Shown here in pieces: positions 1-7,888 of a DNA stretch of 64,000 bases. A model generated the notes under the pieces. The model did not search any database. It was not told where the DNA came from and saw only the letters and a list, made by a program, of their open reading frames with translations. The stretch comes from AR5 sp041499965 (lineage in GTDB: Bacteria > Methylomirabilota > Methylomirabilia > Rokubacteriales > CSP1-6). The stretch covers positions 19,065 to 83,064 of the forward strand of contig JBGQLG010000002.1 in the NCBI GenBank assembly GCA_041499965.1, in the 5' to 3' direction. Every line of letters begins with the position of its first letter. Within the stretch, counting starts at the first letter, position 1. The position numbers and the translations under genes were made by a program.

Positions 1-1467
1 TCCCTGGCCGCCGCTGCCGCCGCCGACCGAGTCGTCGTACTTGGTGCGCTGCTCGGGCGTGAGGATCTCGCGGATGCGGACGCGGGAGGCCTCGCGGATC
101 TGACGCGACTGCGTCTGGCGCTCCTGATCGGCGAGGCCCCGCAGGGCCGTCATCTGCTGGCGCGTGTCGGCCAGGATCGGATCGAGCTTCTTCTGCTGCT
201 CCTCGCTCAGCCCGAGCCCTTTCACGAGCCGCTCACGGATCTGCTCCGGCGACGGCCGCTCGCCGCTCCCGCGGCGGTCGCCGCCGCCCTGGGCGGGCTC
301 GGCGACGGCCGCGGGGCCCGCCGCGGCCGCCGGGGGATTGTCGCTGCCCGCCGGGCGGAAGCGCAGCGCCGCGTTGGGGACCTTCAGCACGCTGGGCTTC
401 TCCGCCACGATCATCTTGACGTTGGCCGTCATGCCGGGCAGCAAGCGCCCTCCCGGATTGTCGACCGACACGATGACGGTGTAGGTGACGACGTTCTGCA
501 CGACCAGCGCGGCCTTGCGGATCTGCACGACCGTGCCGGTGAAGGTCTGGCCCGGGAACGAATCCACCGTGAACGAGGTGCGGTCTTCCAGCCGGATCCG
601 ACCGATGTCGGCCTCGTCGACGCTGACCTCGACCTGCATCTTGGTGAGGTCCTCGGCGATCGTGAAGAGCGTCGGCGCCTGCAGGCTTGCCGCCACAGTC
701 TGGCCAAGATCGACGGCCCGCGAGACCACGACGCCGTTGACCGGAGCCCGGATCGTCGTGTGCTCGAGGTCGGCCTGGGCCTGGACGAGCGCGGCCTTCT
801 TCTGGTCGACCTGGGCCCGCGCCGCCTGCAGCTGGGCGTCCGCCACCCGGAGCTGGGCGATGAACGACTCGATCCCAGCGGACAGCGATTGCTCCTTGGC
901 CTTGGACGCGTCCACCAGGGCCCGCGCCGAGTCGTGGGCGGCCTGGGAGCTGTCGAGGTCGCTCTTGGCGATCAGCTCGCGGTTGAACAGCTCGCTCTTG
1001 CGGTCGAAGTCGCGCCTGGCGTCGACGACGGCCACCTGGGCCTTGGCGGTGTTGGCCTTGCCCTCGGCCAGGGCGGCCCGGGCGTTCTCCACGTCGGCCT
1101 TGGCCTTCTGGACCTGCGCCTCCTGGTTGAGGACCATGGCCGCGGACGACGCGATGTCGGCCTTCGCCTGGTTGACCTTGGCCTGGAAGATCTCCGGATC
1201 GATCTGGGCGATGACCTGGTCCTTCTTGACGAGGGTGTTGAAGTCGGCCGCCAGCTCCTTGATCTGCCCGGACACCTGGCTGCCCACCTGCACGGTGGTG
1301 ACCGCGTTGAGGTTGCCGGTGGCCGAGACGGCGGAGGTGAGAGCGCCCTTTTCGACTCGGGCAGTGCGGTACTTGGGGGCGTTGCCGCGGCTCTGAGCGT
1401 AGAAGTAGCCCCAGACGCCGGCGCCCACCAGTGCGGCCACGACCACCACCGAGATAATGCGTTTCAT
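1..1467 (-). CDS. Efflux RND/ABC periplasmic adaptor (MacA/HlyD type), 3' end cut by window
   Basis: Membrane-fusion (adaptor) subunit that would link an inner-membrane ABC or RND transporter to the TolC-like protein encoded just upstream. The reading frame is open from the ATG at 1467 to base 1 (489 codons) and continues outside the window. It opens with an N-terminal membrane anchor (MKRIISVVVVAALVGAG), then a barrel-sandwich half, a long Ala/Gln-rich coiled-coil hairpin (about residues 85-215), the second lipoyl half (APVNGVVVSRAVDLGQTV) and beta-barrel. The last about 90 residues are unusual: a Gly/Pro/Ala linker, then a helical stretch with LSEEQ and LTPEQ signatures, like Spy/CpxP-type LTxxQ proteins. 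The adaptor assignment is firm; MacA versus another adaptor is not. It lies 42 bp downstream of the TolC gene, so the two are probably cotranscribed. Confidence 0.88.
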   Translation of the reverse strand, partial: MKRIISVVVVAALVGAGVWGYFYAQSRGNAPKYRTARVEKGALTSAVSATGNLNAVTTVQVGSQVSGQIKELAADFNTLVKKDQVIAQIDPEIFQAKVNQAKADIASSAAMVLNQEAQVQKAKADVENARAALAEGKANTAKAQVAVVDARRDFDRKSELFNRELIAKSDLDSSQAAHDSARALVDASKAKEQSLSAGIESFIAQLRVADAQLQAARAQVDQKKAALVQAQADLEHTTIRAPVNGVVVSRAVDLGQTVAASLQAPTLFTIAEDLTKMQVEVSVDEADIGRIRLEDRTSFTVDSFPGQTFTGTVVQIRKAALVVQNVVTYTVIVSVDNPGGRLLPGMTANVKMIVAEKPSVLKVPNAALRFRPAGSDNPPAAAAGPAAVAEPAQGGGDRRGSGERPSPEQIRERLVKGLGLSEEQQKKLDPILADTRQQMTALRGLADQERQTQSRQIREASRVRIREILTPEQRTKYDDSVGGGSGGQG

Positions 1468-1509
1468 CGCCCGTTAGACGGACCTCGCCGGTCGGCTATT
1501 TAGCCGATT

Positions 1510-2967
1510 CTACCGCCGGCCGATGGCCCGCTCCAGCCGGGCGACGCCGATGCGGTAGTCCGCGAGAGCCTGGGCCTCGGTGCTCTGCGCCTGGGTGAGG
1601 AAGAGCTGGGCGTCGGTCAGCTCCAGGATCGTGCCCACGCCCGCGTCGAACCGGCCCTGGGCGAGGCGAAAGTTCTCCTGGGCCGAGGCCACGGCCGTCT
1701 GGGCGGCGCCGATCCGCTCCTGGGCCTCGCTCACGTTGAGCTGGGCCTGCTCGACGTCCCGGGAGATGTCGAGCTCGACCGATTTCACTGTGTAGGCCGC
1801 TGAATCGACGAGGGCCTTGGTCTCGCGCAGCCGGGCGATCTTGTTGCCGCCGTCGAAGACCGTCCATGACAGCGCCACGCCGACCTCCCAGATCTCGTTC
1901 AGGTCGACCCGCCGGCCGCCGTAGAAGCCCGTGGCGTTGACGTCGGGGAAAAAATCCCGGAAGGCGCGGCGCATCCGCGCGTCGGCCTCGCTGACGCGCA
2001 GGCGCGCCTGCTTGTACTCGGGGCGTTGGGCCAGGGCCTGGGCCTGCAGCTGGGCCCGGTCCAGGGCCATCGCCTGGAAGACCAGGTTGTCCTGGACCTC
2101 GGTCGCCGTGTCGGCGGCGATGCCCATGGCCGTGTTGAGCGCCACGCGGGCCAGCCGCTCGGCGTTGCGGGCCTGGATCAGAAAGACGCGCGCGTTTGCC
2201 ACGTCGACCTCGGCCCGCGCCACATCCGACTTGGGCCGGGTACCGACCTCGAAGAAGCCGCGAGCGGAGCGCAGGTTCAGGTCAGCCCGCTCCAGCGACT
2301 GCTCCTGCACGCGGATGAGCCGCCGAGCGAAGTTGATATTGATGAACGACTCTTTCACGGTGAGGGTGATCAGCTGGCGCTGCAGCTCGACGTCTTCCTG
2401 CGCGACCTCGGCCAGGCGGCGCGCGGCCTCGGTGGACGCGAAGGTCTTGCCGAAGTCGAAGATCAACTGCGACAGCGTGAAGCCGGCGCGCGTGTCGTCG
2501 GCGAATTCCGAAACGGTCGTGGTCGTGGCGCTGGCCCGTGGATCGCTGCGGTTCAGGCGGCGGAGGGGCGGCCGTGGCCCGGTACTGACCGACTGGGCGA
2601 TCCCCGACGACCAGGAAGCGGTGAGCTGGGGCAGGAGCGGCGAGAACGCCTGGTCGACGCGATGGGCGGCGGCGAGATAGTCGGACAGGCGCGCCTGGAT
2701 CAGCGGCTGGATCTCGAGCGCAATGGCGATCGCCTCCTCGAGCGTGAGGACGCGGCCGAGCACGCGCGATGTCGGGGTCGTCATCTGCGTGCTGGCGGGC
2801 GGCGGCGTGACCGGAGTCGGCGTGGCCGAAGCCGGAGCGGTTGGAGTCTGGGTAGCCGGAGTCGGCGTGGGCGGAGTCTGAGTCGGCGTCGGCGCTTGCG
2901 CCTGGCTCGGCGCCGCGGATGCCAGCAGACACAGCACGAGGGCCACCGAGGCCTGAGCGATCCGCAT
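1510..2967 (-). CDS. TolC-family outer-membrane efflux protein
   Basis: Outer-membrane exit duct of a tripartite export system, paired with the adaptor gene downstream. The 485-residue product has a signal peptide (MRIAQASVALVLCLLASAAPSQAQA), a Pro/Thr/Ala low-complexity linker at about residues 25-65, then two alpha-helical outer-membrane-factor repeats typical of TolC (for example ESFININFARRLIRVQEQS and later LDISRDVEQAQLNVSEAQER). The ATG at 2967 is chosen over an in-frame start at 3042 because AAGGAG lies at the right distance upstream on the minus strand and the signal peptide begins exactly there. The transported substrate cannot be told: no transporter gene is inside the window. Confidence 0.92.
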   Translation of the reverse strand: MRIAQASVALVLCLLASAAPSQAQAPTPTQTPPTPTPATQTPTAPASATPTPVTPPPASTQMTTPTSRVLGRVLTLEEAIAIALEIQPLIQARLSDYLAAAHRVDQAFSPLLPQLTASWSSGIAQSVSTGPRPPLRRLNRSDPRASATTTTVSEFADDTRAGFTLSQLIFDFGKTFASTEAARRLAEVAQEDVELQRQLITLTVKESFININFARRLIRVQEQSLERADLNLRSARGFFEVGTRPKSDVARAEVDVANARVFLIQARNAERLARVALNTAMGIAADTATEVQDNLVFQAMALDRAQLQAQALAQRPEYKQARLRVSEADARMRRAFRDFFPDVNATGFYGGRRVDLNEIWEVGVALSWTVFDGGNKIARLRETKALVDSAAYTVKSVELDISRDVEQAQLNVSEAQERIGAAQTAVASAQENFRLAQGRFDAGVGTILELTDAQLFLTQAQSTEAQALADYRIGVARLERAIGRR

Positions 2968-3061
2968 GCAGCGTCTCCTTCGCCGGAGTGAAGTTCGCGA
3001 GGCGTGCGTCCGAAGCGCGTCGATCACGACCAAAGATAACATGCCGCCTCGGCCCGGCCGT

Positions 3062-3124
3062 GCAACCCAGGTGGATACGGTGTGGGCAACCGGTGGACTA
3101 TCGGGACCGGCCTGTGGATAGCTT
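3062..3124 (+). promoter_or_regulatory. Helically phased GTGG array upstream of nrdJ
   Basis: In the 223-bp divergent region between the tolC-type gene and nrdJ, GTGGATAC (3071), GTGGGCAA (3082), GTGGACTA (3093) and GTGGATAG (3114) recur at 11, 11 and 21 bp, so all face the same side of the helix. TGTGGATAG at 3113-3121 is one mismatch from the DnaA box complement TGTGGATAA. The array lies just upstream of the proposed nrdJ promoter. Which protein binds it is unknown; DnaA or a ribonucleotide-reductase regulator are guesses from the family's known biology. Confidence 0.4.
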
Positions 3125-3129
3125 TTTCC

Positions 3130-3159
3130 TTGACGGACGCTAGATCCAGGGTGTTAGAT
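3130..3159 (+). promoter_or_regulatory. Putative nrdJ promoter
   Basis: TTGACG (3130-3135) and TTAGAT (3154-3159) are separated by 18 bp, giving a predicted start near 3166 and a 5' leader of about 25 nt. The -35 is good (5 of 6), the -10 only 3 of 6. Confidence 0.4.
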
Positions 3160-3169
3160 CGCCTGCACC

Positions 3170-3197
3170 ACAACATCTGGGAGGTGGCGCATGTTGT
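3170..3197 (+). promoter_or_regulatory. Hairpin enclosing the nrdJ ribosome binding site
   Basis: ACAACAT (3170-3176) and ATGTTGT (3191-3197) form a perfect 7-bp inverted repeat whose 14-nt loop carries the Shine-Dalgarno GGGAGG. The right arm includes the ATG itself, so folding would pair the start codon while displaying the SD. The repeat is seen directly; a regulatory role is inference. Confidence 0.35.
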
Positions 3198-5482
3198 CTG
3201 AGATTCGCCCGCCGAAGGTCGGCACCTGGACCGAGCCTGCTCTGCGCGTCCTCCGGGAGCGGTACCTGCTGCGCGACGAGCGCGGCGAGGTGATCGAGAC
3301 CCCCGAGGAAATGTGCTGGAGGGTGGCGCAGTCCATCGCGGTGGGCGAGGCGCGCTACGGGCGCAGCCCGGCCGCCGTGCGCGAGGTGGCCGCGGCCTTC
3401 TACGACATGATGGTCGATGCCTACTTCGTGCCGAACTCCCCCACGCTCATGAACGCCGGCAAGGGCAACGGCCTGCAGTACTCGGCCTGCTACGTGCTGC
3501 CGGTGGGCGACTCGATGGAGGAGATCTTCGACTCCGTCAAGGCGGCCGCCATCATCCACAAGTCGGGGGGCGGCACCGGCTTCGCGTTCTCGCGCCTGCG
3601 GCCCAAGGACGACCTCGTGGCCTCCACGGGCGGGCGGGCCTCCGGGCCGGTCTCGTTCCTGCGCGTGTTCAACAGCGCCACCGAGGCCGTCAAGCAGGGC
3701 GGGACGCGGCGGGGCGCCAACATGGGCATCCTGCGCGTCGACCATCCCGACGTCCTGGAGTTCATCGACTGCAAGCTCGACGGCGGGATCACCAACTTCA
3801 ACATCTCCGTGGCCATCACCGACACCTTCATGGAGGCGCTGGCCCAGGGCACCGAGTACGACCTGGTGAACCCGCACAACCGGGTGGTGACGGGCCGGCT
3901 CAGCGCGCGCGAGGTGTTCGAGCGGATGGTCCGCGCCGCCTGGCGCACCGGCGATCCCGGCATGGTCTTCATCGACCGGATCAACGCCAGCCCGGCCAAC
4001 CCCACGCCGGAGCTGGGCGTGGTCGAGGCGACCAATCCGTGCGGTGAGCAGCCGCTGCTCCCCAACGAGGCCTGCAACCTGGGCTCGCTCAACGTCTCGA
4101 AGTTCGCCCGCCAGAGCGAGGCCGGGGAGTGGACGATCGACTGGGAGGAGATGGAGCGGGTCATCCGGTTGGCCGTCCGCTTCCTGGACGACGTCATCGA
4201 GATGAACCCGTACCCGCTGCAGATCATCGACGAGACGGTGAAGTCCAACCGGCGGATCGGGCTCGGCATCATGGGCTGGGCGGACCTGCTCTTCATCCTG
4301 GGCATCCCCTACGACGCGCAGGAGGCCATCGACCTGGCCGACCAGCTCATGTGCTTCGTGCGCGACAAGTCGCACGACCAGTGCGCCAAGCTGGCCGAGG
4401 AGCGCGGGCCGTTCCCGAACTGGAGCCGCTCGATCTACCGCGACGTGCGGCCGATGCGCAACTCGACGGTGACGACGATCGCGCCGACCGGGACCATCTC
4501 GATGATCGCCGGCTGCTCGTCGGGCGTCGAGCCGATCTTCGCCCTGGCCTTCCAGCACCGCGTGAAGAACCCGGACGGCGAGCGCGTGCTCACGTTTGTG
4601 AACGAGACCTTCGAGCGCATCGCCAAGGATCGCGGCCTCTATTCCGACGCGCTCAAGGAAGAAATCGCCAAGCGCGGCTCGTTGCACGGCATCCCCGGCG
4701 TGCCCGAGGAAGCGGCGCGCGTCTTCAAGACCTCGCACGAGATCAGCTACGAGTGGCACGTCCGTCATCAGGCCGCGTTCCAGCGCTACACCGACAACGG
4801 CGTGAGCAAGACCATCAACCTGCCCAACAACGCCACCGAGGACGACGTGGCCAGTGCCTATCGCCTGGCCTGGGAGCTGGGGTGCCTCGGCATCACGGTG
4901 TTCCGCGATGGCTGCAAGGGCGAGCAGGTGCTGAACCTCGGCGTGAAGGACAAGGCGCCGGCCGCGGCGCCTGCGGCCGGTCCCTCCGTCGTCAAGCCGC
5001 GGCCCCACAGCCTGTCGGGCCGTACGTACCGGGCGGAGACACCGATCGGCACGGCCTTCATCACGGTGAACGAGACCGGCGATCGCGAGCCGTTCGAGGT
5101 CTTCGTGCAGGTGGGTAAGGGCGGCTCCGACACCATGGCCGTCGCCGAGGCACTGGGCCGGCTGATTTCGCTCACACTGAGGCTGCCTTCGCCGATGTCG
5201 CCTCAGCGCCGGCTGGAAGAGGTGATCAGCCAGCTCTCCCGCATCGGCGGAGCCCAGCCGCTGGGCTTCGGCAAGGGCAAGGTGCTCTCGCTGCCCGACG
5301 CGCTGGCGCGCACGCTGGCCGAGCACACGGGCCAGCTCAAGGTCACCTCGGAGACGCCGTCGATGGCCCGGGCCGCCGAGCAGCGCCGGATCGGCGATCT
5401 CTGCAAGGAGTGTGGCCAGGCCACGTTCGTCTACGAGGAGGGGTGCAAGAAGTGCCTCTCCTGCGGCTACAACGAGTGCTAG
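3191..5482 (+). CDS. nrdJ: Vitamin B12-dependent (class II) ribonucleoside-diphosphate reductase
   Basis: Makes deoxyribonucleotides by an adenosylcobalamin radical mechanism, so it works with or without oxygen. The 763-residue protein carries the class II core, including NPCGEQPLLPNEACNLGSLN with catalytic Cys284 and Glu286, and SNRRIGLGIMGWADLLF. The C-terminal tail has two CxxC pairs (CKECGQATFVYEEGC, CLSC) ending in YNEC, a zinc-ribbon-like redox tail seen in NrdJ. A Gly/Ala/Pro linker near residues 585-600 separates the core from the C-terminal part. The start ATG at 3191 has GGGAGG upstream and sits in a small hairpin. No partner beta subunit is nearby, as expected for this class. Confidence 0.97.
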   Translation: MLSEIRPPKVGTWTEPALRVLRERYLLRDERGEVIETPEEMCWRVAQSIAVGEARYGRSPAAVREVAAAFYDMMVDAYFVPNSPTLMNAGKGNGLQYSACYVLPVGDSMEEIFDSVKAAAIIHKSGGGTGFAFSRLRPKDDLVASTGGRASGPVSFLRVFNSATEAVKQGGTRRGANMGILRVDHPDVLEFIDCKLDGGITNFNISVAITDTFMEALAQGTEYDLVNPHNRVVTGRLSAREVFERMVRAAWRTGDPGMVFIDRINASPANPTPELGVVEATNPCGEQPLLPNEACNLGSLNVSKFARQSEAGEWTIDWEEMERVIRLAVRFLDDVIEMNPYPLQIIDETVKSNRRIGLGIMGWADLLFILGIPYDAQEAIDLADQLMCFVRDKSHDQCAKLAEERGPFPNWSRSIYRDVRPMRNSTVTTIAPTGTISMIAGCSSGVEPIFALAFQHRVKNPDGERVLTFVNETFERIAKDRGLYSDALKEEIAKRGSLHGIPGVPEEAARVFKTSHEISYEWHVRHQAAFQRYTDNGVSKTINLPNNATEDDVASAYRLAWELGCLGITVFRDGCKGEQVLNLGVKDKAPAAAPAAGPSVVKPRPHSLSGRTYRAETPIGTAFITVNETGDREPFEVFVQVGKGGSDTMAVAEALGRLISLTLRLPSPMSPQRRLEEVISQLSRIGGAQPLGFGKGKVLSLPDALARTLAEHTGQLKVTSETPSMARAAEQRRIGDLCKECGQATFVYEEGCKKCLSCGYNEC

Positions 5483-5540
5483 CCCGTCCGCTCCTGCATT
5501 GAACGGTCCGGCGGCGTTCGGGCGTTCCCGTTGGGGGGTC

Positions 5541-5571
5541 GGAGGGGGGAGCGGCGGTCGCTCCCCCCTTC
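5541..5571 (+). terminator. Hairpin terminator downstream of nrdJ
   Basis: AGGGGGGAGCG (5543-5553) and CGCTCCCCCCT (5559-5569) pair perfectly around the 5-nt loop GCGGT. The run after it is only TTCC, so it is a strong GC hairpin with a poor T tract, as for other hairpins in this window. Confidence 0.6.
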
Positions 5572-5595
5572 CGCGATAAAGAGTACACTCCGCGC

Positions 5596-5901
5596 ATGTT
5601 TTCCGGCGGCTCCTACGACGAGGTCGCGCGCTGGCTGCACGTCTTCTTCACCTCGCACGCCAAGCGTGAGCATCCTCGGATCGAGGTGATGTTCGACGGC
5701 GACGAGACGCTGCGCGGCCGGGCCTACCGGGCCCGTCTGCGTTTCGGCGATCGACTGAGCGAGTCCCTTGAGCTCGACTTCCAGGACGTTGCCGACCATC
5801 GCGGCACGCTCGCGTGGTGCGCGGCGCTGGCGGCCCGTACCCGGGCGCTGGCGCGCAGCCTCCTGGGGGCGGGGAGCCCTGCGGACGCCCGCGCCCGCTA
5901 G
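5596..5901 (+). CDS. Hypothetical protein, 101 aa
   Basis: Not recognised. A small, soluble-looking protein with mixed beta-strand then helix character (HPRIEVMFDGDETLRG, then FGDRLSESLELDFQDVADH) and an Arg/Ala-rich C terminus. No signal peptide or membrane segment. There is no clear Shine-Dalgarno, but TACACT at 5584-5589 ends 6 bp before the ATG, so the message could be leaderless. Its 3' part overlaps the longest possible reading frame of the permease that follows; the conserved permease sequence begins only after this gene's stop, so the real overlap is probably small. It could be a spurious frame, but its composition reads better than those of the shadow frames here. Confidence 0.5.
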   Translation: MFSGGSYDEVARWLHVFFTSHAKREHPRIEVMFDGDETLRGRAYRARLRFGDRLSESLELDFQDVADHRGTLAWCAALAARTRALARSLLGAGSPADARAR

Positions 5902-7432
5902 AGCGGCGTCGCTCCGCTGGCTGGCCGCGGGGGACGTCAACGGATTCCTCGGTCTCGCCCTCGACAACACCACCAACCTCGTCATCCTCTCGAGCCTGCT
6001 GATCGGCGTGTTCGGGTTCCCCGCCGATCTGGTGCTGGGCCGCATGCTGCCGGGGACCGCGCTGGGCGTGCTGGCCGGCGATCTCGCTTACACGGTGATG
6101 GCGGTGCGGCTGGCGCGACGCACCGGGCGCGACGACGTCACGGCCATGCCCTTCGGCATCGACACGCCGACGCTGTTCGCCATGGTCTTCGGCGTGCTGG
6201 GCCCGGTGAAGCTGGCGACCGGCGATCCCGTCCTGGCCTGGAAAATCGGCATGACGGTCACGCTCGCCATCGGTGTCGTCAAGTGCGCGCTGTCCTTCGC
6301 CGGCGACTGGGTCCGGCGCGTGGTGCCGCGTGCCGCGCTGCTCGGCTCGATCGCCGGCGTATCCATCCTGCTCATCGCCTTCCTGCCGATGCTCAAGATC
6401 CTGCGCGATCCGCTGGTCGGTCTCGTCGCGCTGGTCGTCCTGCTGCTGGCCCTGCTCGGCGGCGTGCGGATGCCGTTCGGCGTGCCGGGCGCCTTCGCGG
6501 CGGTGCTGGCCGGCACGCTGATCTTCTGGCTGCGCGCCGGGCTGGGCGGCGCCAGCCCCCCGCCGCCGGCGATCGGGGCGCACCTCGCGCTGGCGATCCC
6601 GTGGCCCACGCTCGCCTGGGCCGGGGCGCTCGACGAGGCGCTGCCGTATCTGGCGATCGCGCTGCCGTTCGCGCTGGTGACGATCGTGGGCGGCATCGAC
6701 AACACCGAGAGCGCGCTGGCCGCCGGCGACGAATACCGCGCGCGCGACATCCTGCTGGTGGAGGCGCTGGCCACGGTGCTGACGGGCTGCTGCGGGGGCG
6801 TGATCCAGAACACGCCCTACATCGGCCACCCGGCCTACAAGGCCATGGGCGCGCGGGCCGGCTACACGCTGGCCACCGGTCTGGTGATCGGCGTCGGTGC
6901 CGCGGCCGGCGCGCTCGGCATCCTCGTCGGCGTGCTGCCGGAGGCCGCGGTGGCGCCGATCCTCGTGTTCATCGGGCTCGAGATCACGGCCCAGGCGTTC
7001 CTGGCCTCGCCGCCGCGCCACGGCGCCGCGGTCGCGCTCGCCTTCGTGCCCGTCGCCGCCGCCGTCGTGCTGCTCGAGCTGGGCGGCGCGCTGTCGGCGC
7101 TCGGCCGGTCGGCCGCACAGCTGACCGGCGAGGCGGCGGCGACGTACCAGGCCCTGCTGATGCTCGGCAACGGGTTCATCCTGACGGCCGTCCTGTGGGG
7201 CTCGGCGGTGGTGTTCATCATCGAGCGGCGCTCGGCGGCGCTGGCCGCCGTCTTCGCGCTCGGTGGCCTGGCCACCCTGGTCGGCGTCGTGCACTCGCCG
7301 CTGCCGAGCGGGGCGGTGTTCTGGCCGTGGTCGCCGGACGCCCCGCTGGCGGCCGCCGCGCCGCTGGCCGCCGCCTACGGTGTCCTGGCCGCGCTGGCAC
7401 TCCTGGCGGCGATGAGCACCCGGACGCGCTAA
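5768..7432 (+). CDS. NCS2-type (xanthine/uracil family) permease
   Basis: Inner-membrane transporter of the nucleobase-cation symporter-2/SulP fold, probably moving a purine, pyrimidine or related anion with a cation. Recognisable permease sequence starts at about base 5915 (AAGDVNGFLGLALDNTTNLV) and continues through 12-14 hydrophobic segments, with VTAMPFGIDTPTLFAM and GGIDNTESALAAGDEYRARD motifs and QNTPYIGHPAYKAMGARAGY. The start is unresolved: in-frame candidates are TTG at 5768 and 5789 or CTG at 5879. The N-terminal Arg-rich residues before about 40 look like out-of-frame translation of the preceding gene, so the true start is probably near 5879. Substrate is not predictable from sequence alone. 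Confidence 0.85.
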   Translation: MSSTSRTLPTIAARSRGARRWRPVPGRWRAASWGRGALRTPAPARAASLRWLAAGDVNGFLGLALDNTTNLVILSSLLIGVFGFPADLVLGRMLPGTALGVLAGDLAYTVMAVRLARRTGRDDVTAMPFGIDTPTLFAMVFGVLGPVKLATGDPVLAWKIGMTVTLAIGVVKCALSFAGDWVRRVVPRAALLGSIAGVSILLIAFLPMLKILRDPLVGLVALVVLLLALLGGVRMPFGVPGAFAAVLAGTLIFWLRAGLGGASPPPPAIGAHLALAIPWPTLAWAGALDEALPYLAIALPFALVTIVGGIDNTESALAAGDEYRARDILLVEALATVLTGCCGGVIQNTPYIGHPAYKAMGARAGYTLATGLVIGVGAAAGALGILVGVLPEAAVAPILVFIGLEITAQAFLASPPRHGAAVALAFVPVAAAVVLLELGGALSALGRSAAQLTGEAAATYQALLMLGNGFILTAVLWGSAVVFIIERRSAALAAVFALGGLATLVGVVHSPLPSGAVFWPWSPDAPLAAAAPLAAAYGVLAALALLAAMSTRTR

Positions 7433-7456
7433 GATCGAAGGCCGGAGGAGAGCGCC

Positions 7457-7888
7457 ATGAACATCGCCAGCATCCTCGCTACCAAGGGTGACAAGGTCAT
7501 CACCATTCGCGCCGAGCAGACCATCCGCGAGGCGCTCGTGGTGCTGGCCCAGCACAACATCGGTGCGCTCGTCGTCGTGGATGGCCTGCGCCCGATCGGC
7601 ATCCTGTCCGAGCGCGACGTCGTGCGGGCGGCCGTCAAGAACGAGGCGGTCTTCCCGCTGCTGGTGAGTCAGCTCATGACCCGTGACCTGGTCCTCGGTG
7701 ACCCCGGCGACGACCTCGGTGCCGTCGGCCAGACGATGGTCCAGCGCCGGATCCGCCACCTGCCGGTGGTGGTCGACGGCAAGCTCGTCGGCATGATCTC
7801 CATCGGCGACATCGTCAAGGCCCAGCGCGACCGGTACCAGGGCGAGGTCGACACGCTGCAGACCATCGTGATGGAGCACGGCGCCTGA
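7457..7888 (+). CDS. CBS-domain protein
   Basis: A 143-residue stand-alone pair of CBS domains, each probably an adenosyl-nucleotide sensor motif (first: VITIRAEQTIREALVVLAQH, GALVVVDGLRPIGILSERDVV; second: MTRDLVLGDPGDDLGAVGQTM, LPVVVDGKLVGMISIGDIV). Such proteins sense energy state or act on partner enzymes and transporters. GGAGGAG precedes the ATG. Its stop overlaps the next gene's ATG by one base (TGATG), so it is translationally coupled to the ferredoxin reductase-like flavoprotein; a regulatory link is possible but unproven. Confidence 0.9.
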   Translation: MNIASILATKGDKVITIRAEQTIREALVVLAQHNIGALVVVDGLRPIGILSERDVVRAAVKNEAVFPLLVSQLMTRDLVLGDPGDDLGAVGQTMVQRRIRHLPVVVDGKLVGMISIGDIVKAQRDRYQGEVDTLQTIVMEHGA

